Shown in pieces: positions 44,553 through 53,399 of a DNA stretch of 64,000 bases (its first letter is position 1; every line of letters starts with the position of its first letter). The DNA is from Pseudomonas matsuisoli (GTDB lineage: Bacteria; Pseudomonadota; Gammaproteobacteria; Pseudomonadales; Pseudomonadaceae), in the NCBI RefSeq assembly GCF_014647635.1, contig NZ_BMPO01000001.1, positions 62,001-126,000 of the forward strand, read 5' to 3'. A program made the position numbers and the translations under genes. The notes beneath the pieces are model-generated. The model did not search any database, was not told where the DNA came from, and saw only the letters and a program-made list of their open reading frames with translations.

Positions 44553-45718
44553 GCGCGTGGCGCCAGCCGGCGCTCGACGATACGTGCGAACAGGCTCGCG
44601 CCCAGCGGCAGGATTTCATCTCCCAGCACGAACGCCGGGTTGTGCAACGGCACGTTGCCGCTGTGGCCAACGCGGCAATAGGCGCCCGGCACCTGCTTGA
44701 GCATGTCTGCGAAGTCCTCACTACCGGTAACCGGTTTCACCGTCGTGTTGACCTTGGCATCACCGACGATCTCACGCGCCACCGCTTCCAGTTCACGGGC
44801 AGGCCCTTCGGCGTTATCCAGCACGGTGAAGATGTCGCGAATGTCGATGTCGATCTGCACGTCGAAGGTCGCTGCAACACCGGCGACCACAGCCTGCATC
44901 CGCTCACGCATCTGTGTGCGGACGGCATCGGAGAACATACGCACAGTGCCGGCCAGCGTGGCCGTTTGCGGGATCACGTTGTAGGCCGAGCCCGCATGCA
45001 CCTGTGTGATGGAGAGCACCGCCGGCTCGAACGGGTTGACGTTGCGGCTGACAATGCTTTGCAACGCCTGGATCAACGCCCCGCAGACAATGACGGGATC
45101 ACGGGAATGGTGCGGCGCAGCACCATGGCTGCCTCGCCCTTTGACGGTGATATCGAAGAAATCCGCACCGGCCATCGCAGCGCCAGGGAAGATGGCCACC
45201 TCACCTTCGGCATGCTGAGGTGAGTTGTGCATTCCGTAGATCTCATCCATCGGGAAACGCTCGAACAGCCCTTCCGCAATCATCCGGCGCGCGCCGCCCA
45301 GCCCCTCTTCAGCGGGTTGAAAAACCAGCACCGCCGTACCAGCGAAGTTACGCGTTTCTGCCAGATAGCGCGCAGCGCCGAGCAGGATTGTGGTGTGCCC
45401 GTCATGGCCGCAACCATGAAAGCGCCCTGGATTACGTGACGTAAACGACAGACCAGTGCCCTCATCCATAGGTAACGCATCCATGTCTGCGCGCAAACCG
45501 ACACGACCACCCGGCCCAAGCGATCCATGAACCAGGCCGACGACGCCTGTACCACCAATCCCCGTATGCACCTCGTCGACGCCGTACTCGCCCAACAGCC
45601 GTGCGACGAGGCTCGCTGTACGCGTCTCCTCGAAGCCGATCTCCGGATGCGCATGGATGTCATGACGAATGGTGCAGAGCTCTTCGAAGTAACTGTCGAT
45701 CAAGGCCAGGTTGGTCAT
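44549..45718 (-). CDS. M20-family amidohydrolase (hippurate hydrolase/aminoacylase type)
   Basis: The 389-residue zinc amidohydrolase is of the M20D type. Metal-site motifs are HGCGHDGH (Cys103, His105) and FQPAEEG (Glu137-Glu138), and LRADMDALP precedes them. Such enzymes remove acyl groups from N-acyl amino acids. ATG at 45718 was chosen; an open stretch upstream overlaps the ABC ATPase gene and is not conserved-looking. It overlaps the amidase start by four bases and follows the ABC gene after 34 bases, so it belongs to the same transcript. Confidence 0.9.
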   Translation of the reverse strand: MTNLALIDSYFEELCTIRHDIHAHPEIGFEETRTASLVARLLGEYGVDEVHTGIGGTGVVGLVHGSLGPGGRVGLRADMDALPMDEGTGLSFTSRNPGRFHGCGHDGHTTILLGAARYLAETRNFAGTAVLVFQPAEEGLGGARRMIAEGLFERFPMDEIYGMHNSPQHAEGEVAIFPGAAMAGADFFDITVKGRGSHGAAPHHSRDPVIVCGALIQALQSIVSRNVNPFEPAVLSITQVHAGSAYNVIPQTATLAGTVRMFSDAVRTQMRERMQAVVAGVAATFDVQIDIDIRDIFTVLDNAEGPARELEAVAREIVGDAKVNTTVKPVTGSEDFADMLKQVPGAYCRVGHSGNVPLHNPAFVLGDEILPLGASLFARIVERRLAPRA

Positions 45719-45752
45719 CGGTTCGTTCCTGTCGTTATTAGTCGATCTGTCG

Positions 45753-47432
45753 TTAAGCTTGGGCGCGAACCAAAGGCGCACGCGCAGTGAAATCCCAGTG
45801 CCGCCCCGGTGCGGCATCCATCAATGAACGGGTGTATTCCGCCTCGGGATTTGCCAGCACCCTATCGGCCGGTCCGTACTCAACGAGCTTGCCGCGCTGC
45901 ATTACCAGTACGTCGTCGCAAATCTGCGCGGCGACCCTCAGGTCGTGGGTGATGAACAGCACAGCGACACCGAGACGGGCCTGAATGTCATCGAGCAGTT
46001 GCAACACCTGCGCTTGTACCGAGACGTCCAGGGCAGACACGGCCTCATCGGCAACGATGACTTCCGGCTCCATCATCAATGCCCGGGCAATGGCGATACG
46101 CTGGCGTTGCCCACCTGAAAACTGGTGCGGATAGCGTTCGATGGCGTCCGGCGGTAGCCCGACCAGTTCCAGCATTTCCCGCCCTTTCGCCAGGGAGGCA
46201 TCGCGTTCGGCACCGAAATTCATCGGGCCTTCGATGAGGCTGTCGCCAATGGTCCGCCGCGGATTAAGAGAACGGTTCGGGTCCTGGAAAATCATCTGGA
46301 TGCGTTTACGATGGGGCTTGAGCATGGCGCGGGACAGCTCGGAGATTTCCTTGCCGTTGACCCGGATGGTCCCACCGCTGGGTGCTTCCAAGCGCATGAC
46401 GCAGCGCGCGAGCGTCGATTTGCCCGAGCCGGACTCGCCTACGATCCCAAGCGTACGCCCACTCTTGAGCCGAAAACTCACGCCATCCACCGCCCGCGTG
46501 CCTTGCGTGCGAGCGGTCAATTTGGCCAGCAGTCCGCCACCGGCTTGGAAGACCTTGTGCAGATCATGTACGTCCAGCACCACTTTCGGGCTCGTCTCCG
46601 CCCTTGCTGCACGTGGCACGAGGCTTGGCACCGCGTTCAGCAATGCCTGCGTGTAAGGCTCACGAGGCGCGCCCAAGACCTGCTCGACAGGCCCCGTTTC
46701 CACCACATGGCCCCTTTTCATCACGCAGACGCGGTCGGCGATGTCCACCACCACACCCATGTCATGGGTAATGAACAGAACCGCCGTACCGTGTTTCTCC
46801 TGCAACTCCTTAATGAGCGACAGGATCTGTTTCTGCGTGGTGACGTCCAGCGCCGTGGTGGGTTCATCGGCAATCAGCAGCCGGGGTTCGAGTATCAGCG
46901 CCATGGCGATCATCACTCGCTGCCGCTGCCCGCCAGATAACTGATGAGGGAAGCTCGAATACATCCGCTCGACGTCCGGCAGGTGCACCTGCTCGAACGC
47001 CTCCAGCACCTTGCGATGGCGATCGCGGGACGACAGATCGGTATGTGTCGCAAGAACCTCATCCAGCTGGCGCCCAACGGACAGCACTGGATTCAGCGCA
47101 GTCATCGGCTCCTGGAAGATCATCGCCATACGCTTCGCCCGCATATCCCGCAGCGTCGCTTGCGAGGCCTGCATCAGTTCGTCGCTATCCAGCCGAATGC
47201 GTCCGGAACGCGCGATCAATGCGCCCTTCGGCAGCAGCCCCATTACCGCCAGCGAGGTAACGGACTTTCCCGAACCGGACTCGCCGACGAGACACAACGT
47301 CTCGCCCGGATAGATTTCGAAGGAAATGCCCTTGAGGATCGGATCGGAGGCCGAAGCATCGGTACCCACGACAAGATCGTCGACGACCAATACCGGCTGA
47401 TCGCCCTGGCGAATCGGTGAGACGGTGTTCAT
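45753..47432 (-). CDS. dipeptide/oligopeptide ABC importer, fused DppD-DppF ATPase
   Basis: The 559-residue protein carries two complete ABC ATPase domains in tandem. Each has a Walker A of the form VGESGSGKS, an LSGGQRQR- or FSGGQRQR-type signature and a DEP(T)- or DEAVSALD-type Walker B. The halves correspond to DppD and DppF, which are separate in most Dpp/Opp systems but fused in the GsiA-like type. The gene begins within one base of the DppC-like permease stop. It would power uptake through the two permeases upstream. Confidence 0.92.
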   Translation of the reverse strand: MNTVSPIRQGDQPVLVVDDLVVGTDASASDPILKGISFEIYPGETLCLVGESGSGKSVTSLAVMGLLPKGALIARSGRIRLDSDELMQASQATLRDMRAKRMAMIFQEPMTALNPVLSVGRQLDEVLATHTDLSSRDRHRKVLEAFEQVHLPDVERMYSSFPHQLSGGQRQRVMIAMALILEPRLLIADEPTTALDVTTQKQILSLIKELQEKHGTAVLFITHDMGVVVDIADRVCVMKRGHVVETGPVEQVLGAPREPYTQALLNAVPSLVPRAARAETSPKVVLDVHDLHKVFQAGGGLLAKLTARTQGTRAVDGVSFRLKSGRTLGIVGESGSGKSTLARCVMRLEAPSGGTIRVNGKEISELSRAMLKPHRKRIQMIFQDPNRSLNPRRTIGDSLIEGPMNFGAERDASLAKGREMLELVGLPPDAIERYPHQFSGGQRQRIAIARALMMEPEVIVADEAVSALDVSVQAQVLQLLDDIQARLGVAVLFITHDLRVAAQICDDVLVMQRGKLVEYGPADRVLANPEAEYTRSLMDAAPGRHWDFTARAPLVRAQA

Positions 47433-48328
47433 CAGGCATTCCTCCGCTTCATCTTGGGATCCAGCGCATCACGGGCGCTATCGCCCAGCAGGTTGATCGA
47501 CAGAATGCAGGCGGACAGCAGCAGGCCCGCCCAGAAGATCAGTGACGGCTTGAGCTGAAAGTACACACGCCCTTCGGCCATGATGTTGCCCCACGACGGC
47601 GTTTCGGTACCGATGCCCGCGCCGAGGAACGACAGGATCGCTTCCGTCAGGATTGCCGAGGCGCAGATGTAGGTGCCCTGCACGATCAGCGGCGCGATGG
47701 TGCTCGGCATCAGGTGCCGGCGCATGAGGGTGAAAGTCGACGTGCCCATCAACATAGCGGCTTCGACATAAGGCTCTTCGCGGGCGGACAGCACCTTCGA
47801 GCGAACCAGGCGCACCACCTGCGGAATCTCCGGCACAGTGATCGCGATCATCACGGTCCAGAGGCTCGCGCTGGTCAGCGACACGATGGCGATCGCCAGC
47901 AGGATGCCAGGTATTGCCATCAGGCCATCCATGACCCGCATGAGCACCGCGTCTACGCCTCGGAAATAGCCAGCCAACAAGCCCAGCGGCAAACCGATGG
48001 CAATGCTCATGACCACGACACCGACACCGACGATGAGAGAGACCCGCGCGCCATAGACGATCCGTGACCACAGGTCACGACCGAAGGCATCGGTGCCGAG
48101 CCAATACTCGGGGCTCATGGGCTTGAGGCGATTCGCCGGGGACAACGCAAGTGGATCGTGGTTGGCCAGCCAGGGCGCCAGAACCGCAATGGCCGTGATA
48201 ACCAACAGTACGATCCCAGCCAGGATCGTCACGGCTTTGGGTCGCTGTTTGAATACGCTCGACATCAAACGGTTCATAGCGCCACCGCTAGGTACGACGG
48301 CCTTTGCCGTCAGGGTCTGAGTAGTCAT
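47432..48328 (-). CDS. peptide ABC transporter permease, DppC type
   Basis: The 298-residue inner-membrane permease has a single long N-terminal tail, an early transmembrane helix, and then the core with the ATPase-contact motif EEPYVEAAMLMGTSTFTLMRRHLMPS. HDPLALSPANRLKPMSPEYWLGTDAFGRDLWSR is typical of DppC/OppC. It shares one base with each flanking gene, showing tight coupling with the DppB partner and the ATPase. Confidence 0.93.
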   Translation of the reverse strand: MTTQTLTAKAVVPSGGAMNRLMSSVFKQRPKAVTILAGIVLLVITAIAVLAPWLANHDPLALSPANRLKPMSPEYWLGTDAFGRDLWSRIVYGARVSLIVGVGVVVMSIAIGLPLGLLAGYFRGVDAVLMRVMDGLMAIPGILLAIAIVSLTSASLWTVMIAITVPEIPQVVRLVRSKVLSAREEPYVEAAMLMGTSTFTLMRRHLMPSTIAPLIVQGTYICASAILTEAILSFLGAGIGTETPSWGNIMAEGRVYFQLKPSLIFWAGLLLSACILSINLLGDSARDALDPKMKRRNA

Positions 48329-49269
48329 CAGTAACGGATCCTCGGGTCGGTCAGCGCGTACGACAGGTCGATCAACAGGTTGATGAGCACGTAGAACCCG
48401 GCCGTGAGCAGGATCAGGCCCTGAATCACCGGATAGTCACGCGCCAGAACCGCATCGACAATGAGGCGGCCCAGTCCAGGAATGTTGAAGACACTCTCGG
48501 TGACCACCACGCCGGAAACCATCAACGCGAACCCAGTACCGATCACCGTGATGATGGGAACCGCCGCATTGCGCAGTGCATGGCGGAACAGCACCAGACG
48601 CTCGGCAAGCCCCTTGGCTCGAGCGGTACGGATGTAATCCTCATCCAGCACCTCGAGCATGCTGGCGCGGGTCATGCGAGCAATGAGCGCGATGTAGATC
48701 GAAGACAAGGTCAGCGCCGGCAGGACGATGCGCTGGGCGAAGGGCCCGACGCCGTCGAACAGACTGCGAAAGCCCTGCACCGGCAACCAGCGCAACTCGA
48801 TGGCGAAGATCTGGATCAGCACGTAGCCGATCACGAACACCGGTACCGAGAAGCCGACGACCGAAGAAGACATCACGAAGTTGTCGAGAAAGCTGCCGTG
48901 GCGCCAGGCCGCGATCACGCCCAGCGGCACCGCGATCAGCACCGTAAAGATGATCGCCACGATCGCCAGGGAAATCGTCGGTTCGAGACGTTGGTTCACC
49001 ATCGTCAGCACGTTCGTCTGCGAAATCAGCGAAGTGCCGAAATCACCTCGAAGGAGCTGGCTGAGCCAGACGAAGAACTGCTCGTAGATCGGCCGATCGA
49101 GCCCGAGGGCGGTACGAATACGCGCCAGTTGGTCGGGCGTCGCCATGTCACCGGCAATGATCGCCGCGGGGTCCCCCGGTGAAAGCCGCAACAACAGGAA
49201 CACGAACAGGGCGACCACGAACATCACCGGTATGGCGGCGAGTACGCGCCGGACGAAATAACTGAGCAT
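48328..49269 (-). CDS. peptide ABC transporter permease, DppB type
   Basis: The 313-residue permease begins with a transmembrane helix (VRRVLAAIPVMFVVALFVFLLLRLSPGDPA), then a periplasmic loop and a five-helix core. The ATPase-contact loop DEDYIRTARAKGLAERLVLFRHALRNA and the C-terminal GLGRLIVDAVLARDYPVIQG are typical of DppB/OppB. The start follows GAGGAGA; a longer frame upstream overlaps the gap to the binding-protein gene. Confidence 0.93.
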   Translation of the reverse strand: MLSYFVRRVLAAIPVMFVVALFVFLLLRLSPGDPAAIIAGDMATPDQLARIRTALGLDRPIYEQFFVWLSQLLRGDFGTSLISQTNVLTMVNQRLEPTISLAIVAIIFTVLIAVPLGVIAAWRHGSFLDNFVMSSSVVGFSVPVFVIGYVLIQIFAIELRWLPVQGFRSLFDGVGPFAQRIVLPALTLSSIYIALIARMTRASMLEVLDEDYIRTARAKGLAERLVLFRHALRNAAVPIITVIGTGFALMVSGVVVTESVFNIPGLGRLIVDAVLARDYPVIQGLILLTAGFYVLINLLIDLSYALTDPRIRY

Positions 49270-49357
49270 GGCGTCTCCTCGGTTTATGAATACAGCTTGG
49301 GTCCGCAGAGTGGGCCAAAGCGGATTACCGCAGGGCCTACCCAACGATCCAATCCCG

Positions 49358-50956
49358 TCAAGGCGCCCGCTTGCTCACGCCCCAGAACTCCGGCACCTGT
49401 GCCGGTCGAACGCCGTCCAATCCCGCACTCCAGGCGCTGACCAGACGGAACTGCCCCAATGGCACGTAACTCACCGTGTCCATGGCATGCTCATGAATGC
49501 GCCTTGCAATCTCACGCTGTGCTGCCGGGTCCGTGGCAGCGGCATATTCGGCACGCATCGCATCAATCTCGGCGTCGGTCGGCCAGCCGAACCAGGCCTT
49601 CTCACGTCCCCCACCGTTCAGCATCGGGTTGACGATCGGGTTCCAGACCTCCTGCACGATCCAGTTGGTAATGAAGAAATTCCAACCGCCCTTGTCCACC
49701 GGACCTTGATTCGCTCGCCGCGCGACGATGGACTGCCAGTCCATCGGCAAAAGCTGCACGTTGAACCCCGCCTTGCGCAACTGCTCGGCCACGACCACCG
49801 GCTGCGCCGTGAGAACCGGAACATCGGTTGCCTGCAGCAGCGTCACCGGTGTGCCGTCATAGCCTGCAGCATCGAGCATCGCCTTGGCCTTTGCCTGGTC
49901 ACCGGAAGCCATGACGTCGTCCTTGCCCTCACCCTCCGCAAGGGCTGTGCCACACCCGTACATCTCACTGCAGGTTTGGTAGTAATCAGGGTTACCCACC
50001 ATGGCCGCGAGCACGTCGGCCTGGCCGATCGCAGTCAGCGCTGCGCGCCGGATGGCGGGGTTGTCGAAGGGCGGCAGCAGGAAATTCATCCGTCCCATGG
50101 TTTGGTAGCCGAGGGCATTCAATGCCTGATGACGAATCTCTTCATTGCCCTCCAGCAGCGGCAAAAGATCGGTCGGCACCTGCTCGAAGAAATCGATATC
50201 GCCCGATAGCAGTGCATTCATCGCGGTCTGTGCATCGGACATGGCCACGAATTCGACGCGGTCGACGAGTACCTGCTTGCCTCCCCCCGTACCGCTTGGC
50301 GCCTCTTTACGCGGCACATAGTCGGCGAACTTCGCATAGACGGCCTTCACGCCCGGCTGGAACTCATCCGCGACGAAACGGAACGGGCCCGAACCGACCA
50401 TCTCGCTGAGCGCCGTATCCGGGGCGGTCGATGCCAGGCGCGCCGGCATCATGAACGCCGCGATACCGGACGGCTTGGCGATCATTTCCAGCACGTGGCC
50501 GAACGGCTTGGCCAGCGTGAGCTCGATCGTGCGTGCGTCCGCGGCGGTAAGGCTCTTGGTGTTGTCCATGAGCATCTGCCCGCCAGCGTCGCGAGCGGCC
50601 CAGCGCTTGAGAGACGCCACGCAATCCGCCGCCGTTACGGGCGTACCGTCATGCCACTTGAGTCCTTCGCGGAGTGTGAAGCGATAGATCAGGCCATCAT
50701 TGCTGACCGTCCAATCCGCCATCTGCGGGGCCGGCTTGTCGTTGATATCCATGCCCAGCAAGGTGTCGAACACCATGTAGGCATGATTACGTGTGACATG
50801 GGACGTCGTGATAACGGGATCGAGCATACGCAGTGGCGAGTCCATCACCGCGCGGATGGTCTCCTGCGCGCTCGCTACGAACGAAGCACTGCCGAGGGCG
50901 AACGCCACGGCACCACACGCCGCCCAGCGCCTGATAGAACGGACTTCGATCGTCAT
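49358..50956 (-). CDS. peptide/opine-type ABC substrate-binding protein 1
   Basis: The 532-residue periplasmic protein (family 5 solute-binding) has a signal peptide ending ASA-Q, the family phrases QMADWTVSNDG and LREGLKWHDGTPVT, and GSGPFRFVADEF. It would deliver ligand to the DppBC-type permeases directly downstream. The stop of the upstream amidase gene overlaps its ATG by four bases. It is closely related to the second binding protein at 53.4-55.0 kb; more than half of residues agree by eye across the N-terminal 200. Confidence 0.92.
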   Translation of the reverse strand: MTIEVRSIRRWAACGAVAFALGSASFVASAQETIRAVMDSPLRMLDPVITTSHVTRNHAYMVFDTLLGMDINDKPAPQMADWTVSNDGLIYRFTLREGLKWHDGTPVTAADCVASLKRWAARDAGGQMLMDNTKSLTAADARTIELTLAKPFGHVLEMIAKPSGIAAFMMPARLASTAPDTALSEMVGSGPFRFVADEFQPGVKAVYAKFADYVPRKEAPSGTGGGKQVLVDRVEFVAMSDAQTAMNALLSGDIDFFEQVPTDLLPLLEGNEEIRHQALNALGYQTMGRMNFLLPPFDNPAIRRAALTAIGQADVLAAMVGNPDYYQTCSEMYGCGTALAEGEGKDDVMASGDQAKAKAMLDAAGYDGTPVTLLQATDVPVLTAQPVVVAEQLRKAGFNVQLLPMDWQSIVARRANQGPVDKGGWNFFITNWIVQEVWNPIVNPMLNGGGREKAWFGWPTDAEIDAMRAEYAAATDPAAQREIARRIHEHAMDTVSYVPLGQFRLVSAWSAGLDGVRPAQVPEFWGVSKRAP

Positions 50957-52362
50957 GCCGCCTGTCCTTCTTTAGCCCGCAGAACCGGCATGCGCCGCTC
51001 CACTTCACCGAACAGTTCGAATGCCCGCCCAAGGCCCAACACTTCGAGGTCGTTGAAACGAGGCCCGACGATTTGCAGGCCAATCGGCATTCCGTCATGG
51101 CTCCAGCCAGCATTGATTGAAAGGCCCGGCTGCTCGCCCATGTTCCATGGCACGGTATAGGCGATGTGTTCGAAGTTCTTTCTCGGATCGCCCAGCGGCG
51201 AGTGCGCTTCCGCCGGAAATGCCACGATTGGCGTTGTCGGCGACAGCACCGCATCCACACGATCGAACACCGCTTCGGTGACCGCGCGCATCGCCAGCGT
51301 CTGCTCGAAACCTCGCACGACAGTAACGCCATCGATCTCGGCACCGCCACGCGCCCACTCCAGAACGTAGGGCAACGTGCGCTCGCGCTGTTCGGGCGAA
51401 AGCCGCAGCATCTGGCTCCATTGCCGCGCCTGCCAGAACTGGTCGAGCCCATCGAGCATCTCCCGCGTCAGTACGGGCTCGATCTCGACGATAGTGGCGC
51501 CCTGCGCTTCGAAGCATTTGGCTGCGCGCTCTACCGCGGCGCGGATTTCATCATCCAGAGGCATGCCGCAGCCCGCAGACATCATCAGTCCAATCCGCAG
51601 CCCCTTTACCGAGGTTGGCAGATTCAACCAGTCGATATTTGATGGCGGTAGACGCGTTGCATCGCGTCGATCGGTTTTCGCCAACTCCGCCATCATTAAC
51701 GCGGCATCCGTCACGCTACGGGTCATCGGGCCGGCGCAGCGTCCCACGTAGTACGGGTTGATTGGGATGCGCCCCAGCGTCGGCTTGAAGCCTACGATGC
51801 CGCACCAGGCGGCAGGCAACCTGATCGACCCACCGATATCCGTACCAACGTGCAGCGGGCTGAAACCCGCCGCGGCGGCGGCACCCGCCCCCGAACTGGA
51901 ACCGCCGGGGTTACAGGCCGGGTGCCATGGATTGCGCGTGGTGCCATGAAAGCTGGAGACGCCGGACGACAACATGCCGAAATCTGGGCAAGTGGTCTTG
52001 GCAAAAATGAGTGCACCGGACTCTCGCATGCGGGCCGCTGCTGGCGCATCCACGGTCGCATCGATCAAAGGGTTCGCCAGCGTTCCGGATGGGACCGGCA
52101 GCCCCGGCGTGGCGATCAGCTCCTTCACGGTAACGGGGATACCATCGAGTGCGCCCATCGGCTGCCCTTTTGCCCAGCGTTCGGTAGACGCAGCCGCTTC
52201 AGCGCGCATGGCCTCCGGCGTATAACCGTAAAGCGCGTTGATGTGCGGCTCCCAGCAGGCGACCTGAGCTTCGATCGCCTCGAGATATTCGAGGGGCGAC
52301 AGGGAACGCTGGCGAAACAACTCGAGTACTTCCGTGGCATCGAGCGCGGCGAGATCGTGCAT
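50953..52362 (-). CDS. second amidase-signature hydrolase
   Basis: The 469-residue enzyme has a complete amidase signature: Lys80 (VTVKEL), the GGSSSG serines at 155-157, and nucleophile Ser179 in GTDIGGSIR. It is only distantly similar to the amidase at 43.1 kb, so the two probably act on different bonds or intermediates. It has no signal peptide, which places it in the cytoplasm after uptake. The gene overlaps the binding-protein gene by four bases. Confidence 0.9.
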   Translation of the reverse strand: MHDLAALDATEVLELFRQRSLSPLEYLEAIEAQVACWEPHINALYGYTPEAMRAEAAASTERWAKGQPMGALDGIPVTVKELIATPGLPVPSGTLANPLIDATVDAPAAARMRESGALIFAKTTCPDFGMLSSGVSSFHGTTRNPWHPACNPGGSSSGAGAAAAAGFSPLHVGTDIGGSIRLPAAWCGIVGFKPTLGRIPINPYYVGRCAGPMTRSVTDAALMMAELAKTDRRDATRLPPSNIDWLNLPTSVKGLRIGLMMSAGCGMPLDDEIRAAVERAAKCFEAQGATIVEIEPVLTREMLDGLDQFWQARQWSQMLRLSPEQRERTLPYVLEWARGGAEIDGVTVVRGFEQTLAMRAVTEAVFDRVDAVLSPTTPIVAFPAEAHSPLGDPRKNFEHIAYTVPWNMGEQPGLSINAGWSHDGMPIGLQIVGPRFNDLEVLGLGRAFELFGEVERRMPVLRAKEGQAA

Positions 52363-52463
52363 GGCGTGGTCCTCGTTCGTGAATGGGCGGCGTCCCCGGT
52401 CTGATCCGACGACGCCCCCAGTCTAGGCGGGCGTTTCCCGTGAACAGGAGTTCAATTTCGGCC

Positions 52464-53384
52464 TCAGCCTGCACACATAAGGGCTACACCCTCCTCCTCC
52501 CGGAATGCCTGTTCGAAGCGGTCGAGCGTTGCCTGCACGGCAGCGTTAGGCTGAGCACGAGCGCTCGTGCAGAGGTCCAGCGTGACGTTGCGCAGGGCGG
52601 GTTCTTCGATCGCCAGCGCCTTGAACTCGCCACTCGCGCACTCGTGCTCTACTGCGAGGCGCGGCAACACCAAGGCGGCTGCTCGCGCCCGGAGCAGCGA
52701 TTTCTGCATCTCGATGGAAGGCGTGACATAGGCCGGGCGCAATAAGGTGCCACGCGCTTCGGCCAGGCGATTGAGCGTGCGCCTTACCCCATATCCGGTA
52801 TCCGGAAGCGCCAGGGGCAACCCCAGCAATGCTTCGAAGCGAACCGATTCGAAACGCGCCAACGGATGTTCGGCGCCGACGATGAGGTACTGATCGAGCT
52901 GCCCGACACGCGTGCGCACGATGCCCTCTTCCTCCGGGATGAAGAACGCAACGCCAATGTCGCAGGACTGCTCGCGAACGGACTGCACAATTGCTGGCGC
53001 ACTGGCGATGGTCACGCTGAAGCGTAATCGCGGATGATCACGCCCCAGCTCAGCCAGTACCGGCGCCACCAAACCGGCCGCAAGTCCCTCGCTCACGTGC
53101 AACGAGACGTGCCCTGCCCCCAACTCGCGCAAGTCGGTGATGCGATCACGCAGGTCATGCAGCTCACCCAGCGTCCGCTCGGCCTGCGCGGCGAGCAATT
53201 CACCCGCCGGCGTCAAACGCACGCCCTTCGGGCTACGCTCGATCAGCGAGGCGCCGAGATCGTATTCCAACTGTGCAATCTGGCGACTCAGCGCCGTGGG
53301 TGCGACGTGGAGACGCTCCGCCGCCTGACGAATCGAACGGCAGCGTGCGACCGCATCGAAATACTTCAATGATCTTAGTTGCAT
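52464..53384 (-). CDS. LysR regulator of the amidase/ABC cluster
   Basis: The 306-residue LysR protein has an N-terminal helix-turn-helix (FDAVARCRSIRQAAERLHVAPTALSRQIAQLE) and an effector domain of about 200 residues. It lies on the same strand, between the second binding-protein gene (15 bases upstream) and the second amidase (101 bases downstream). Most LysR regulators are divergent from their targets; embedding it in the cluster suggests control by read-through and a promoter before 54989. Regulation of these genes is inferred from position. Confidence 0.88.
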   Translation of the reverse strand: MQLRSLKYFDAVARCRSIRQAAERLHVAPTALSRQIAQLEYDLGASLIERSPKGVRLTPAGELLAAQAERTLGELHDLRDRITDLRELGAGHVSLHVSEGLAAGLVAPVLAELGRDHPRLRFSVTIASAPAIVQSVREQSCDIGVAFFIPEEEGIVRTRVGQLDQYLIVGAEHPLARFESVRFEALLGLPLALPDTGYGVRRTLNRLAEARGTLLRPAYVTPSIEMQKSLLRARAAALVLPRLAVEHECASGEFKALAIEEPALRNVTLDLCTSARAQPNAAVQATLDRFEQAFREEEGVALMCAG

Positions 53385-53399
53385 ACGTTTCCCCTCGGA